Shown in pieces: positions 43,401-52,197 of a stretch of DNA of 64,000 nucleotides. Positions within the stretch are counted from its first letter, which is position 1. Every line of letters starts with the position of its first letter. Source of the DNA: Patagioenas fasciata (taxonomy: Eukaryota > Chordata > Aves > Columbiformes > Columbidae); contig NC_092521.1 of the NCBI RefSeq assembly GCF_037038585.1, forward strand, positions 68,624,898 through 68,688,897. The letters run 5' to 3'. Made by a program: the position numbers and the translations under genes. The notes under the pieces are model-generated. The model searched no databases. It had not been told where the DNA came from and saw only the letters and a list, made by a program, of their open reading frames with translations.

Positions 43401-46400
43401 AGTTTGCAGTTTGAAATTGTTCTCTGTGGAACTCTAGTAGAATCTTTTTCAGCACATTGAGTCTCACACTTGAAGTCCTTTGTATTGGTTCCTCTAAACT
43501 AAAGGCTAATGAGTTGTTCTTACTACTTTTGTAATGTTTCAATCAAATCTTGTTTTTCAAGTTAATAAAATATTTTAAAACTTTCCTACATGTTAGTAGA
43601 GATTGTGTTTACTCCCTCTTCTAGATAAGATTTTTTTCCCTCTTAGCCTTGCTGTGGTTTTGTGTTAGTACTGCAGTCTCTGCCCAGACTATTTGCTTCT
43701 CAGAAGTGCTCCTGATCCTGTTCTAGTCTCAGTGGTTTGTTGTAGCATTAGCACAGGTGGTCGGTGCAGACTTTTTGGGAAGGTGGCAGCAGCAACACTT
43801 AATACTTGCTACTCCAGTGGGTTTGTCTGACACCTCGATTTATTACTTTTCAATTAATTTATGTAATATTGCTGTTTCAACACACAAACTCTGCATCCGG
43901 CATCATCTTTTCCTTTGCCTCAAACTCACATGGCCTTTAGTGTTACTCAAGCTGAAGAGTGCTAACTCTTGATGCTGTTGTCACTGGTGAATGCATGGAG
44001 TTAAGAACATTTGTTTGCATGGTACTATAGTACATGGCACCCTTATTTTCTGAGTAGTCGTTTTCGGGTTTTTCAGCATACCTGTATTATTAGCTTAACT
44101 ATGTTTTGCTAAAGAAATGAAGATCTTGTGAATGTTTAGTGTTCACATCTCTCATTCTTACCCTTTGGCCAGTATCAAGCAAATTTGACAAAGGAGGAAG
44201 GAACAAAAATAATTTAGTTGCTACGAATGCTGGTGGAAATCTGCCTCTAATAGCTGCTGTTACTGCTGCTTCTGAGGGAAAAGTGGAAAGGTTTCTGTCC
44301 TTACTTATTGCATTTGATCTATTTAATGGCATAGAGAAACCATCAGGTGCTACTTGGTCAGCTCTGTCCCTTTGTACAAAAATGAACAAGCTTAAAGTAA
44401 ACTTGAAGGTGGGTTTTGGGCAGTATTTCAGTGAAATTTAGCAGTCATGATGTGCAATATACTTTGGCCATTTTAGAGGAAGAAAAGCTCAGATTGGGTA
44501 GTTATTTTCTTTTTGGAAGCATTTAACTTTACGTTAAAATAAGAAAGTTGGAAAATTTCTGTTCACCATCTGCTCTGTTCTTCAACTCATAATACATAAT
44601 TTTGAGTCCTCTGGCTAATTGCAAAATATAAAGTTAACTGTAGGACTTCAAAGAAGTTTTGTGCATGTACGAAGAAGGGAAAGCACTCAGCAAAGGGAAG
44701 CAGGTATGGCTCTTTTTGTCCTGTTAGTGATGGTTGGAAGGGTTAAAAAAAGTCTCAAGTTGAGGAAATTTTGCTCACAGTATTCTAGAAAAAAAGGGAA
44801 AGAAGCTTTTTTTTTCCCTTCAGTCCTTTCTTCCCCCTTATGCTGGGTTTGTGTACAGTAAGATATTCACGCAGCTTATTGGGAGCCAGTTCATGAATGT
44901 GTGACCTCGAACAGGTGCTGTCCTCTGCCCTGAACAAGTTTTCAAAGTCAAAGTGTTTAGTATATGGCTGAAGAACTTGAAAAATAGGAGTTACTGAGCC
45001 ACCAGAGTTCTAAAGCAGGGGGCAATTGAAAGAGAAGGGGGGAATGTGGCAGTCAGGTCTATGAGCAGCACTCCAGTCTAAGTGCTACATACACTTCCTT
45101 CCTAATTGCTAAGGAAGCAAAAGGGTGTTGAAAACCTTGTTAATGTGATGCTTTGTGAGCCTTACCATCAAGTGTCACCTTCTGACTACTTGATCTGTGA
45201 AAACAGAGCAGGTTTTATTAAACAAATGTCTTGTCCTTGCCCCTGCTCCTTGTGGAACAGTGTGCGAGTTAGGTGTTAGGGAGGAAAAGGCAAGATTCTG
45301 ATTTGAACATGAATGTAGCCTTCCACAAAACTTCAGGGATGTTTTTTTCGTTCCACTGACTTTTTTTATTCCATTGTGTGCTGTCTTGTGACAACAACTT
45401 CTGCTTGTGTGAAAAATATATCCTTATGCCCATTTTGTTTAATCTCATCAGTTACCACCTTCTCAATGATGTAGAGAAAATAAAAAGTTTCAAAAATAGG
45501 TTTTGTTACATGATTCAGTATTTGCAGTGTTGTCATACTTGAAAATGAGAAAAGAGAGTTTCAGAAACTCTTCTGTCTCAATTTCCATTTCACAGGAAAG
45601 TTCAGTTATTTTAGAAAGTTTAATGAAGTTGTATTTGTTACAGATGTTTTGAAATATTTGGGTTCTTTTCTTGGGAAAAGCACTGTACATATACAAAGAT
45701 AGAATGAGACTATGAAGAATTAGTTATCAGTCTCCTGTCAGTAGTAAATCTAACTCTTTCTGTGAGGAAACTCTGCTTCATGATTTCAGAATATTCAAAT
45801 TATTCTTTTCTAGAATAAGTATTTGTAGAAAATTATAGGCCAGTCACTTTAGAGGGTAGGATTCTCCTGATTAATATACCACCATTTAGATGTAGCTATT
45901 TTATGGAAACTGGCTGTTGAATCAGTTGGGTGTTGGTCAAAGGAATCTTGAGTTTTACATCTGACCAAATAGAAACAGTATCTGCTTTAGGCTGATGTAA
46001 ATACATCTCCTGATTCCACAGACCCTCTCAGAGTTTGGACACATAGCTCAATAGACTAAAAATTAGTTTGTTAGATACCTGCAAAACATGTTAGTATTAA
46101 ACAGTCTTGTCTCTGAATATCACTGAAATTCCAGTGGTTAGGCATGTAAACATGGGGTTTTTTCTGAATATAGCAAGCTTTACTTTCTAAGCATACAGAT
46201 GTGAACTGATAGTCAATACACAGACTAATCAGGTATCTTTAGTAGATCACATCAATCTGAGAGTGACTTGAATTTCCAATAACGGATTTTAATTTTGTAC
46301 AACTTCTTAGTGCGGTGCTGTTTCTAGGAGTTAGCATTCAGCTTTGCAATGATTTATCTTGCTGTCTTGATTCATAGCTGTACCAGTCAGAAAATGGAAC

Positions 46401-49400
46401 TATAACAGAAGAGGATTTAGCTCATATTCTGAAGACTGCCATGGGTGTGCAACAGATTAATGTTACGCATCTTTTTAGAGCTGTAGATGGAGAAGGAAAA
46501 GGAAAGATCACATACGGTAAGTGTTTTACATGGATCTGAACTGTCAGAAAATGTCAAGTTGTTTGAACTCATGTTGATATGCAAGGCAGTTATATTTTTA
46601 TTAAACTTTACCTTTTTAGTTGACTTATTGACTTTAATAATGGCAAAAGCACTGCAGAAAAAAAGTACATTTACATTTTAAAACAAATGTTTGAGTTTCA
46701 CCTTTAATATCGAATGTCATATTTACATGTTTTCAGAGGTTTTCCCTTCCACATTAAGTCAGGCAATACCTGGATTAGCTTTTTCAGCATATCCTGTTCT
46801 GTGACTTCCATGTCATGTGAATATGTATTTTTAAGAAAACTATCTTAGCTCTGTTCTCTTGTTTTGTCTCTTGTATCTGTTCCACACTATTCCTGTGTTT
46901 CAGTCATACAATATGTATGTAAAGCTTCAACTACAGAACTATTGTAGCTATTGGAGTGAGAATAATTGCTGCTGCCCTCCACTTTTTTCCTGACTTCTAT
47001 GTCTAGCCTCCTTGTTTCCTGCTGTACCTACCCCTTTCCTTTCTGTATGTCTCATCTGTCATTTCCCCAGCATTTCCATCTCCATCCTACACCATTGCCT
47101 TTTTATTGCCTATCTCTGTTGCTCCTTTTTGTCTCTCAACTCATTTGGGCGGTGACTCAGCTCTTCACCCCACTCCCCATCACCAGTGTCAAAAATACCA
47201 GCCCAGAATCTAAGCTGGTAAGCCTAGAAGAACTCTAATTTTGGCATACTTCATTGTTTGAGAATAGCTAAATTTGAAATAGTGTACATGTGATCTCATA
47301 CCAGTTCATGTGAGTTACCAAAGAATTATTTTAATATCCATCTTTAATAATACTTAGTTGCATTTGAATCTGCATTTTACTTCTGAATGGTCATGGTATG
47401 TTCCCATCACAAGAGAATCTGGACCACTGAGCCACAGCAGTGGCCATGGAAGTGCTTAGCTCTCATTTTCACTATTTTATTTCCTGAAGTCAAGAGTACT
47501 CTTTTGTGAGGCTACGCAAAGTAGGATGGTATTTACATCACTTTGAAACTTTGCTGGGATCTTTTTCTGAGAGAAGTGCTTATTTTATAATGTAAACATT
47601 GCACCGAGATTTTAAACGTATCTGAAAGCTTAATAGTGAGAACAAATGTCCGATTTATTGTGGCAGAGAATTAGAACATGAAAATAAACTTTTGGTATCG
47701 CATTGCTGCCTTGAAAGTTCGTGGCATAAGTATTCAATCTCTTGCCTTTCCTGAAAATATGTTCTGTGGGTGGGCACTGCAAATTCTAGGAAAATGTCTA
47801 CCTGCTCTTGATAAACAAATTATGACTGTGACACTGTTCTGAAGACTCTGCCTTGCTTGCTGGTAACAATAAGAAAGAGGGGATTTGCAGTATTGTGAAT
47901 ATCCATATGAATGAACGTTCAGAGAAGGAATTATTTATTCTCTAAAATGTAGATTCCTTACCTAATTAACCACAGGATTATCCTTTAAAGTTCCCATACA
48001 CTAAATTAATTTGTAGCTGAAACAACAACTAGAGGAGATTCATAAACATAGAGCTTCCATCAGGAGCATCAAGTTGTGGGAGCAAGTGTAGAGTCTTGCA
48101 TCTAGGCAGGAACAACCCCAGGTTCCAGTATAAGTTGGGGAACGACCTGTTAGAGAGCAGTGTAAGGGAAAGGGGCCTGGGGGTCCTGGTGAACAGTGGG
48201 ATGACCATGAGCCAGCACTGTGCCCTTGTGGCCAAGAAGGCCAATGACATCCTAGGGTGTATTAGAAGGGGGGTGGTTATAGGTTGAATGAGGTTCTCCT
48301 CCCCCTCTAGTCTGCCCTGGTGAGACCACATCTGGAATATTGTATCCATTTCTGGGCCCCTCAGTTCAAGAAGGACAGGGAACTGCTGGAGAGAGTCCAG
48401 CGCAGGGCAGCTAAGATGATGAAAGGAGTGGAGCATCTCCCTTATGAGGAAAGGCTGAGGGAGCTGGGGCTCTTTAGCTTGGAGGAGACTGAGGGATGAC
48501 CTCATTCATGTTTATAAATATGTAAAGGGTGAGTGTCACGAGGATGGAGCCAGGCTCTTCTTGGTGACAACCAATGATAGGACAAGGGGCAGTGTCTACA
48601 AACTAGAACACAGGAGTTTCCACTTAAATTTGGGAAGAAACTACTTCTCAGTGAGGGTGACAGAACACTGGAACAGGCTGCCCAGAGGGGTTGTGGAGTC
48701 TCCTTCTCTTGAGACATTCAAAACCCACCTGGGTTCCTGCTCTGGCAGGGGGATTGGTCTAGATAATCTTTTGAGGTCCTTTCTAATCCCTAACATTTTA
48801 TGTTTCTATGGGGGTATTGCAAAGGCAAGAGAAAAATCTCTTGAGGTTCTTACAGTATATATGGATACTTAATGCGGAAATATAGACAGTGGTCTTAAAG
48901 AACTCTACTTTGGCTTCTTTCCGTCTTTTTATCACTTTCTTTGTATTAGGAGCAGGAAGCAAAATTATTTTTTTTTCCCCCGGAGTAAATGACTAAGGTG
49001 ACTTTTTTTCCTCCAGTTTATTGCTTCACAGTTGCTTTAAGCTTGAGCTGCAATATGAGACCTGTGATTAGAAGTAATGCTGGAATAGTTTGTTCTTCCT
49101 ACATCACCTTTTCTCATGTTTGTGATGAATGATGCAAATGGGATCCCAAGCACTTTTCTTTGGGCTCTGGTGTGTACAACTTTGACAAATATTCCTGAAT
49201 AATATCTTCAGGACTTGTTTCAGCAAGACTCAAAATGTCTGCTTACTCAGAACTATCAGAAACATTATCCTGTTCAATTCAGTCCTCTCTGGAATCCGAG
49301 GTTTTTCATTTGGATCCAGTACTGATAAAAAACTGAGGGATGGATCCTGGTTGTCAGGATGCTGATCTGGATATAGACTATTGTCCTTGTGTGAACAACT

Positions 49401-51529
49401 GCTTCAGGGGGGGTTTCTGAATTTATTTTCTGAAAAGATACAGTAACTTTTGGAAGAATTACTTAGAATGGCAACTACAGTAAATATTCTAGTCTTTCCC
49501 ATGCAAAAAAGGATTATGCTTAATGTGGTTGAAAGAACATTTTTGGTACTGTTGGTTGAAATTTTTTACACTTGTCTTACCTTAACTGGGCTAACTATCA
49601 GAATGACCTTTCCCAGAAAATGCTATTTCTTCAAGGCCATTAAGATGATGCACACATGCTATATGTTGTTACAAAAAGATGTAGATCCTTTGGATAGGCT
49701 TAAAGTGTCCATATGAAAAAATTGAATGTTTTCATGTTCCTGCTGCAGGCCAGACCAGTTAAAGCTGATAGCTAGTTGCTCTCTCTCCTTGTTAACTGCA
49801 AAAAAATATCATACTTGGTTGGGTTTACTGTTTTGATTCTGATGAATCAATTTGCACTCATGTGTTTCTAATGTATTATTGCAGCTACTACCACTGTTGG
49901 AAAACGTCAGATGCATGACATTCTTGGCTGTGAGATTATTTAAAAAAAAAAAAAGTTGAACTTGCTTTAAATATTGTCAAAAGAAAATTTTTTGCTGTAT
50001 ACATTTTCAGACAATTAAGGTATTTTTTTTCCCCCTTCATCATTTAGATGATGAATCAGCCTGTTGTACTTACAGGATTTTACCATAGATGATAGCGTTG
50101 GTTTTCATGACCTGAACATCATCAGCTTTTGTTGAACTTACAGGGTCCAAAATACTTTAGATCCATATAAACTGTGGAGAAAGGATACCTACTTTTGTTT
50201 GCAGAAGGATGAAGTTATGCTTATTGCATTCTCCCCACCGATCCCTTTGCAACAGTTCAGGGTTGCCGTACAACTTCAGTGCCCATGTGAGCCCAATGAC
50301 ATTCCCTTGCCCTTTGCAATAGTGAGAAAAACACAACATCTCAGAGACAGGTGGCAGAGAGGGAGAGTTGTGGTAGTTCCTGTCTCCTGCAGCAGCCTGA
50401 TTGTAGCAGGAGGAATTGGGCGTCAGTCCTGCGAAGGGTTCCATGGCTGTCATCTGCACTGCACTCCATCGAACTCACAGCGTCGCCTGATCGGGAGCTC
50501 TTCTGCGATGACACAGTGAATTTGAGTGGGCCGTGTGTGACACACTGTAGGGGATTGAGTTGGTGATAGTGTTCACATCCAGCTTCTTCCAGTGTCAGTT
50601 TACATTATAAGAATAGCTTCTTGGCTTGGAATACATACAGTATCTTGTATTCAAATCATGGCTGAGTAACAGCCATGTGGGCAAATTGTGACAAGGCCTC
50701 AGTATCTGATTTTTAACACAAAATGTAACTTCTTGATGTTCAGGATTCCCCATTTCACCAAGAACTAATCTTGGGGTGTTTTTTTGTCTTTTTAGTATTC
50801 AATATTAACATCTTTTTTTTTTTCATAATGTGTTTCAAAGTAATTCTCTTCTTGTGTTATCCAAAATAATAGGAGTTTTGAAATGCTGAAATCTTGAAAG
50901 CAGAAGGCAGCAATGACAACTGTGTGTTGAAGGGAGTTATGAGTGCAAAGCATTAAGGGGCATATTTGCAAAAGACATCCCAGATTTTAAGAAATGCCTA
51001 CTCTTGCTGTTCATTGTTGCTCAGCCAGACGGCTTCTGCCCTTCCCCCAGTGAACAGTAAGATGCTCTGTTAAGGGCATGTGGTGCTCCGCCTGCATTTT
51101 AATGCAAATCTGAGCCTGTTTACCCCTTCACCATACAAGCTAAGCTCTGGTTTGAAGTGTTTTAAGAGGGCTTAGATAACACTTTGTGTCATCTTGGCTT
51201 CTGCTGAAAAGCTAAAACAAGCTGTATGTTAACTGCTGCTATTTTTCTCCTAAGTCATATGATCATTTATGTGTAAGTATTCAAATTTAGCGTCCTTCTG
51301 TTTCAAACAGCTGATTCTATGTAACGACAATTTCTTTTTTTTAGATGACTTCTACAGTTTTGCTGAATTGCACCCACACTTTGCAAAAGACTATCTCTAT
51401 GCTGATCAGGTGGGAGCTGAGAGTGGCTTGGTGACTTCATCTCTTTTGGCTCCTAATGGTATCTGTACTGACTTCAGCCCTGAAAATGCTGAAGATAAAA
51501 ACAATCCCCTGCAGAAGAAACTGAATTAA
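1243..51529 (+). CDS. LPCAT1: LPCAT1, lysophosphatidylcholine acyltransferase 1 (spliced, exons 3-14; 5' part outside window)
   Basis: Acyl-CoA-dependent acyltransferase of the AGPAT/PlsC superfamily. The family turns lyso-PC into PC (including surfactant dipalmitoyl-PC), can acetylate lyso-PAF, and acts on ER membranes and lipid droplets. Twelve exons join in consistent phase: 1243-1457, 9102-9214, 10748-10808, 13322-13380, 18779-18813, 21384-21438, 24401-24483, 34263-34388, 42172-42325, 43108-43206, 46378-46516, 51345-51529. Together they give 440 complete codons plus stop. Taking human numbering, the first full residue is about 94. Visible motifs are HSSYFD (HX4D, about 135-140), FPEGTC (about 206-211), [10 protein letters not shown]-hand-like loops at about 392-403 and 463-474, and C-terminal KKLN, an ER-retrieval KKXX signal. 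The wording matches LPCAT1 better than LPCAT2, and the CLPTM1L neighbour agrees. The N-terminal anchor and promoter lie upstream of the window. Confidence 0.95.
1458..9101 (+). other. LPCAT1: LPCAT1 intron 3
   Basis: A 7.6-kb AT-rich intron with GTAAGT donor and ttcttcag-type acceptor. I found no recognisable gene, RNA gene or young mobile element. Pyrimidine-rich tracts occur near 5585-5640 and 7370-7560. The short open frames show no family resemblance. Confidence 0.8.
9102..9214 (+). CDS. LPCAT1: LPCAT1 exon 4
   Basis: This 113-bp exon encodes (T)[18 protein letters not shown] through [10 protein letters not shown]. The block contains the conserved [10 protein letters not shown] segment, the motif II region of LPCAT/AGPAT enzymes, thought to contribute to substrate binding. 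The acceptor is cttcag and the donor GTACTG. An internal GGTAAAT at 9200-9206 resembles a donor but would break the frame. Confidence 0.95.
9215..10747 (+). other. LPCAT1: LPCAT1 intron 4
   Basis: A 1.5-kb intron. The only repeat seen is a 15-bp direct duplication (unit around catcatgactttca) at about 9940-9970, plus a T-run near 10208-10220. There is no coding content. Confidence 0.8.
10748..10808 (+). CDS. LPCAT1: LPCAT1 exon 5, EGTC motif
   Basis: This 61-bp exon encodes [20 protein letters not shown] plus the first base of Gly. FPEGTC is acyltransferase motif III, which binds the glycerophosphate headgroup in this superfamily. EGTC, rather than EGTR, is typical of LPCATs. The donor is GTAGGT. 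Confidence 0.95.
11760..12190 (-). repeat. possible ancient LINE (L2/CR1-L3-like) relic
   Basis: A C/T-rich stretch standing out from AT-rich intron. Its wording around 12020-12145 (tactggaacctgcttctg, then caggatgcttttccctg) resembles the reverse complement of 3' ends of old vertebrate L2/CR1-type LINEs. Both strands have short open frames here, but none resembles a known protein. The call rests on memory of the general consensus only. Confidence 0.3.
13252..13300. repeat. short AT-rich tandem repeat (AAATGATT-like)
   Basis: About 49 bp made of imperfect copies of an 8-9 bp unit (aaatgatt / aaatgata). It sits 22 bp before exon 6, across the region expected to hold the branch point. Confidence 0.85.
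13322..13380 (+). CDS. LPCAT1: LPCAT1 exon 6
   Basis: This 59-bp exon completes the split Gly codon (G|GA) and encodes [27 protein letters not shown] is motif IV of the acyltransferase fold. The acceptor is cttctag and the donor GTAAGT. Confidence 0.95.
13381..18778 (+). other. LPCAT1: LPCAT1 intron 6
   Basis: A 5.4-kb AT-rich intron. I found no recognisable repeat or gene. A 137-codon minus-strand open frame at 16671-17084 has no family resemblance and is treated as chance. Confidence 0.75.
18779..18813 (+). CDS. LPCAT1: LPCAT1 exon 7 (35-bp mini-exon)
   Basis: A very short exon encoding [11 protein letters not shown] plus two bases of Ala. It is identified by the conserved TWTWQGPGA wording and by perfect phase fit to both sides. 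The acceptor is ttcttag and the donor GTAAGT. Confidence 0.93.
18814..21383 (+). other. LPCAT1: LPCAT1 intron 7
   Basis: A 2.6-kb intron with a TA dinucleotide run (about 19073-19089) and a long G-run (20703-20733) on the transcribed-sense strand. The acceptor is preceded by a strong T-rich tract. Confidence 0.8.
20703..20733 (+). repeat. G-run, potential G-quadruplex
   Basis: GGGGC, then 12 consecutive G, then A, GGG and, after seven bases, GGG. Four G-tracts of at least three bases with short loops lie in the sense strand, so they would be present in LPCAT1 pre-mRNA. Folding is inferred from the pattern only. Confidence 0.6.
21384..21438 (+). CDS. LPCAT1: LPCAT1 exon 8
   Basis: This 55-bp exon completes Ala (GC|G) and encodes [18 protein letters not shown], a conserved hydrophobic segment following the motif IV region. 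The acceptor is ttttag after a T-rich tract and the donor is GTCAGT. Confidence 0.94.
21439..24400 (+). other. LPCAT1: LPCAT1 intron 8
   Basis: A 3-kb AT-rich intron with a TA run leading into a T-run (about 22626-22661) and a 10-bp direct repeat (tttatgaaca twice) near 23611-23632. No coding or RNA gene was recognised. Confidence 0.75.
24401..24483 (+). CDS. LPCAT1: LPCAT1 exon 9
   Basis: This 83-bp exon encodes [20 protein letters not shown] through NVRLVMA plus two bases of Gln. It matches the conserved 'PVY.PSEEE..NP.L(Y/F)A..VR.VMA' block of LPCAT1. The acceptor is tatgcag and the donor GTAAGT. Confidence 0.94.
25276..25320. repeat. short inverted repeat
   Basis: TTACCAGTTTC at 25276-25286 is the exact reverse complement of GAAACTGGTAA at 25310-25320, with a 23-base spacer. 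It could form an 11-bp hairpin stem or be the end remnant of a small DNA transposon. No family was recognised. Confidence 0.6.
26706..26773 (+). repeat. GGTT/GTTT-rich low-complexity block
   Basis: Irregular repeats of ggtt, gttt and ggtg on the plus strand. Similar blocks lie at 24684-24717, 29228-29307, 31480-31553 and 57511-57604. Confidence 0.75.
29228..29307 (+). repeat. T/G-rich low-complexity block
   Basis: Alternating T-runs with G or GG (gttttggtttt, tttgtttgttttg), ending in a 14-T run followed by agcag. This looks like an acceptor, but no open, conserved exon follows. Confidence 0.75.
29948..30733 (-). mobile_element. CR1 LINE, 5'-truncated 3' end
   Basis: About 0.8 kb of CR1 in reverse orientation. 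The 3' tail is read as AGAATCATAGAATG on the plus strand, the reverse of the ATTCTATG-type tail. The minus strand carries the C-terminal part of the CR1 ORF2 protein: [33 protein letters not shown] and [12 protein letters not shown] can be read from about 30501 down to 30050. The frame then shifts near the end, so the copy is broken and older than the intron 10 copy. It lies antisense to LPCAT1. Confidence 0.92.
31480..31553 (+). repeat. T/G-rich low-complexity block
   Basis: Runs of ttg, ggtttg and gggg with T-runs (for example gtttgtggggttttttg). It has the same character as the other T/G blocks in this intron and no coding content. Confidence 0.7.
34263..34388 (+). CDS. LPCAT1: LPCAT1 exon 10
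   Basis: This 126-bp exon completes Gln (CA|G) and encodes [20 protein letters not shown] through [12 protein letters not shown] plus two bases of Gly. The block, very similar to vertebrate LPCAT1, links the acyltransferase domain to the EF-hand region. The acceptor is ttcaag and the donor GTGAGC. Confidence 0.95.
35178..36680 (-). mobile_element. CR1 LINE, 5'-truncated, long intact ORF2 portion
   Basis: About 1.5 kb of CR1 in reverse orientation. The 3' end has two copies of an 8-bp unit (plus-strand tatcacag, sense ATACTGTG) after a short 3' UTR with GATTGGACTAGATGATC. The 5' end near 36680 is a truncation inside ORF2, as is usual for target-primed reverse transcription. Its RT frame is uninterrupted, suggesting a recent insertion. 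It lies antisense within LPCAT1 intron 10. Confidence 0.95.
35262..36692 (-). pseudogene. CR1 ORF2 fragment: reverse transcriptase plus C-terminal domain
   Basis: A 476-codon open frame whose first few codons are probably host DNA read into the truncated element. RT landmarks are [13 protein letters not shown] (52-64), YLDFSKAFD with a catalytic Asp (122-130), [10 protein letters not shown] (180-189) and FADD with the catalytic Asp pair (210-213). It ends with the usual CR1 C-terminus ([12 protein letters not shown]...LDTFLCDLT). The N-terminal endonuclease domain and ORF1 are absent, so it cannot mobilise itself. The lack of any stop or frameshift is notable for an avian CR1 copy. Confidence 0.93.
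38614..38634 (+). repeat. poly-A run (21 A)
   Basis: 21 consecutive A in intron 10, followed 60-90 bases downstream by T-rich runs. A long open frame across it reads as poly-Lys and is an artefact of the run. Confidence 0.85.
42172..42325 (+). CDS. LPCAT1: LPCAT1 exon 11, start of EF-hand 1
   Basis: This 154-bp exon completes Gly and encodes [20 protein letters not shown] through [12 protein letters not shown]. The last Asp-Glu begins the first EF-hand loop, which continues in exon 12. The middle ([19 protein letters not shown]) is less conserved than other exons compared with remembered LPCAT1 sequences. The acceptor is tttctag and the donor GTAAGA. Confidence 0.94.
42326..43107 (+). other. 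LPCAT1: LPCAT1 intron 11
   Basis: The shortest intron (782 bp). No repeat or other feature was recognised. Confidence 0.85.
43108..43206 (+). CDS. LPCAT1: LPCAT1 exon 12, EF-hand 1
   Basis: This 99-bp phase-0 exon encodes [20 protein letters not shown] through TIQLAFQ. With exon 11 it gives the 12-residue loop [13 protein letters not shown]1, N3, E5, G6, I8, D9 and E12, a plausible calcium-binding loop. The acceptor is ttcacag and the donor GTAAGT. Confidence 0.95.
43207..46377 (+). other. LPCAT1: LPCAT1 intron 12
   Basis: A 3.2-kb intron. It contains a roughly 300-bp segment (44099-44441) open on both strands but without recognisable protein similarity. No mobile element was recognised. 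Confidence 0.75.
46378..46516 (+). CDS. LPCAT1: LPCAT1 exon 13, EF-hand-like segments
   Basis: This 139-bp exon encodes [20 protein letters not shown] through [14 protein letters not shown] plus one base of Asp. The first part ([12 protein letters not shown]) is a degenerate EF-hand loop lacking the leading Asp. The second begins the loop [12 protein letters not shown], finished in exon 14, with D1, E3, K5, G6, I8, T9 and D12, so calcium binding there is doubtful. The acceptor is ttcatag and the donor GTAAGT. Confidence 0.94.
46517..51344 (+). other. LPCAT1: LPCAT1 intron 13
   Basis: A 4.8-kb intron with a sense-oriented CR1 (48060-48810). A pyrimidine-rich tract lies at about 46970-47200, and a GC-richer stretch without recognised function at about 50200-50560. 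A T-rich tract precedes exon 14. Confidence 0.78.
48060..48810 (+). mobile_element. CR1 LINE, 5'-truncated, degraded
   Basis: About 750 bp in sense orientation, matching the 3' half of the intron 10 CR1 in wording ([26 protein letters not shown], [10 protein letters not shown]). The coding frame is broken around 48283-48310 and again near 48480-48495. The region just before the 3' UTR lacks the segment encoding the final 'LDTFLCDLT' residues. The tail is TTTTATG / TTTCTATG. This indicates an older relative of the intron 10 element. Confidence 0.92.
51345..51529 (+). CDS. LPCAT1: LPCAT1 exon 14, C-terminus with KKLN
   Basis: The last coding exon (185 bp with TAA) completes Asp (G|AT) and encodes [20 protein letters not shown], then a variable tail containing [17 protein letters not shown], ending QKKLN. 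KK at -4/-3 is a COPI dilysine ER-retrieval signal; the human protein ends similarly (KKLD). The DFSPEN block is a recognisable LPCAT1 C-terminal landmark. The acceptor is ttttag. Confidence 0.95.
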
Positions 51530-52191
51530 CACTACAACTGTTACCTTCTTCTCCTGGTGAGAGGATTGTCTTTTCATGGGATTTTCATAAGTCACTCCAG
51601 TTATACCACAAATACAAGTTTTGTGTGTGAACGTTCTTTTACCTTAATACTGTTCTTTCAATCATGTGTGCTATATTTAACAACGTATTCCAGGTTACTC
51701 TGAGGAAGGTGCTTTTATGTTTTTCAAGAAGGTCTTTGAAAGGCAAAGATGTGAATGTGCTTCATTCTTAATGTTCATATTTAAAAGGAAGCGGCACACT
51801 TATTTATATTCCATTGGCTAGTTTCATGTACAAAGTGTCGCACAAACTGTGCATGTATAAAGAAACTGTAGCTACTATGATGTTAAGTGCACTTTAGTGA
51901 TTAGTGTTTTCCCTAGTTATGGGAATGTTTATTTGGGGCCAAACTTTGCTGTCCACATTTGCATAGTCAGTCTTGTTGATTTCAGTGGGTTCTCTTGAGC
52001 AAGACAAACATATTTTGGCCATTTCTTTAGTTTCAGCGAACAGTTTGGAAACAATAATGCAAAAACTTGCTAAGGATTATTTTTTTATTGGTGAATGATG
52101 AAACTGTTTCAGTGTATTCCATGGTAGAATGAAAAGGAAAGGCTCCTTATCCCTCACCCCAATGCTTTTCTACTGTAATCTTCCGGATGCA

Positions 52192-52197
52192 ATTAAA
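52192..52197 (+). terminator. LPCAT1: candidate proximal poly(A) signal ATTAAA
   Basis: Common variant hexamer about 660 bases after the LPCAT1 stop, followed by a T-run. It could give a short transcript form. Confidence 0.35.

Noticed and set aside
1243..51529. Assignment to LPCAT2 rather than LPCAT1
   Set aside because: Segments such as [29 protein letters not shown], the DFSPEN tail and KKLN follow LPCAT1. The downstream CLPTM1L is the LPCAT1 neighbourhood.
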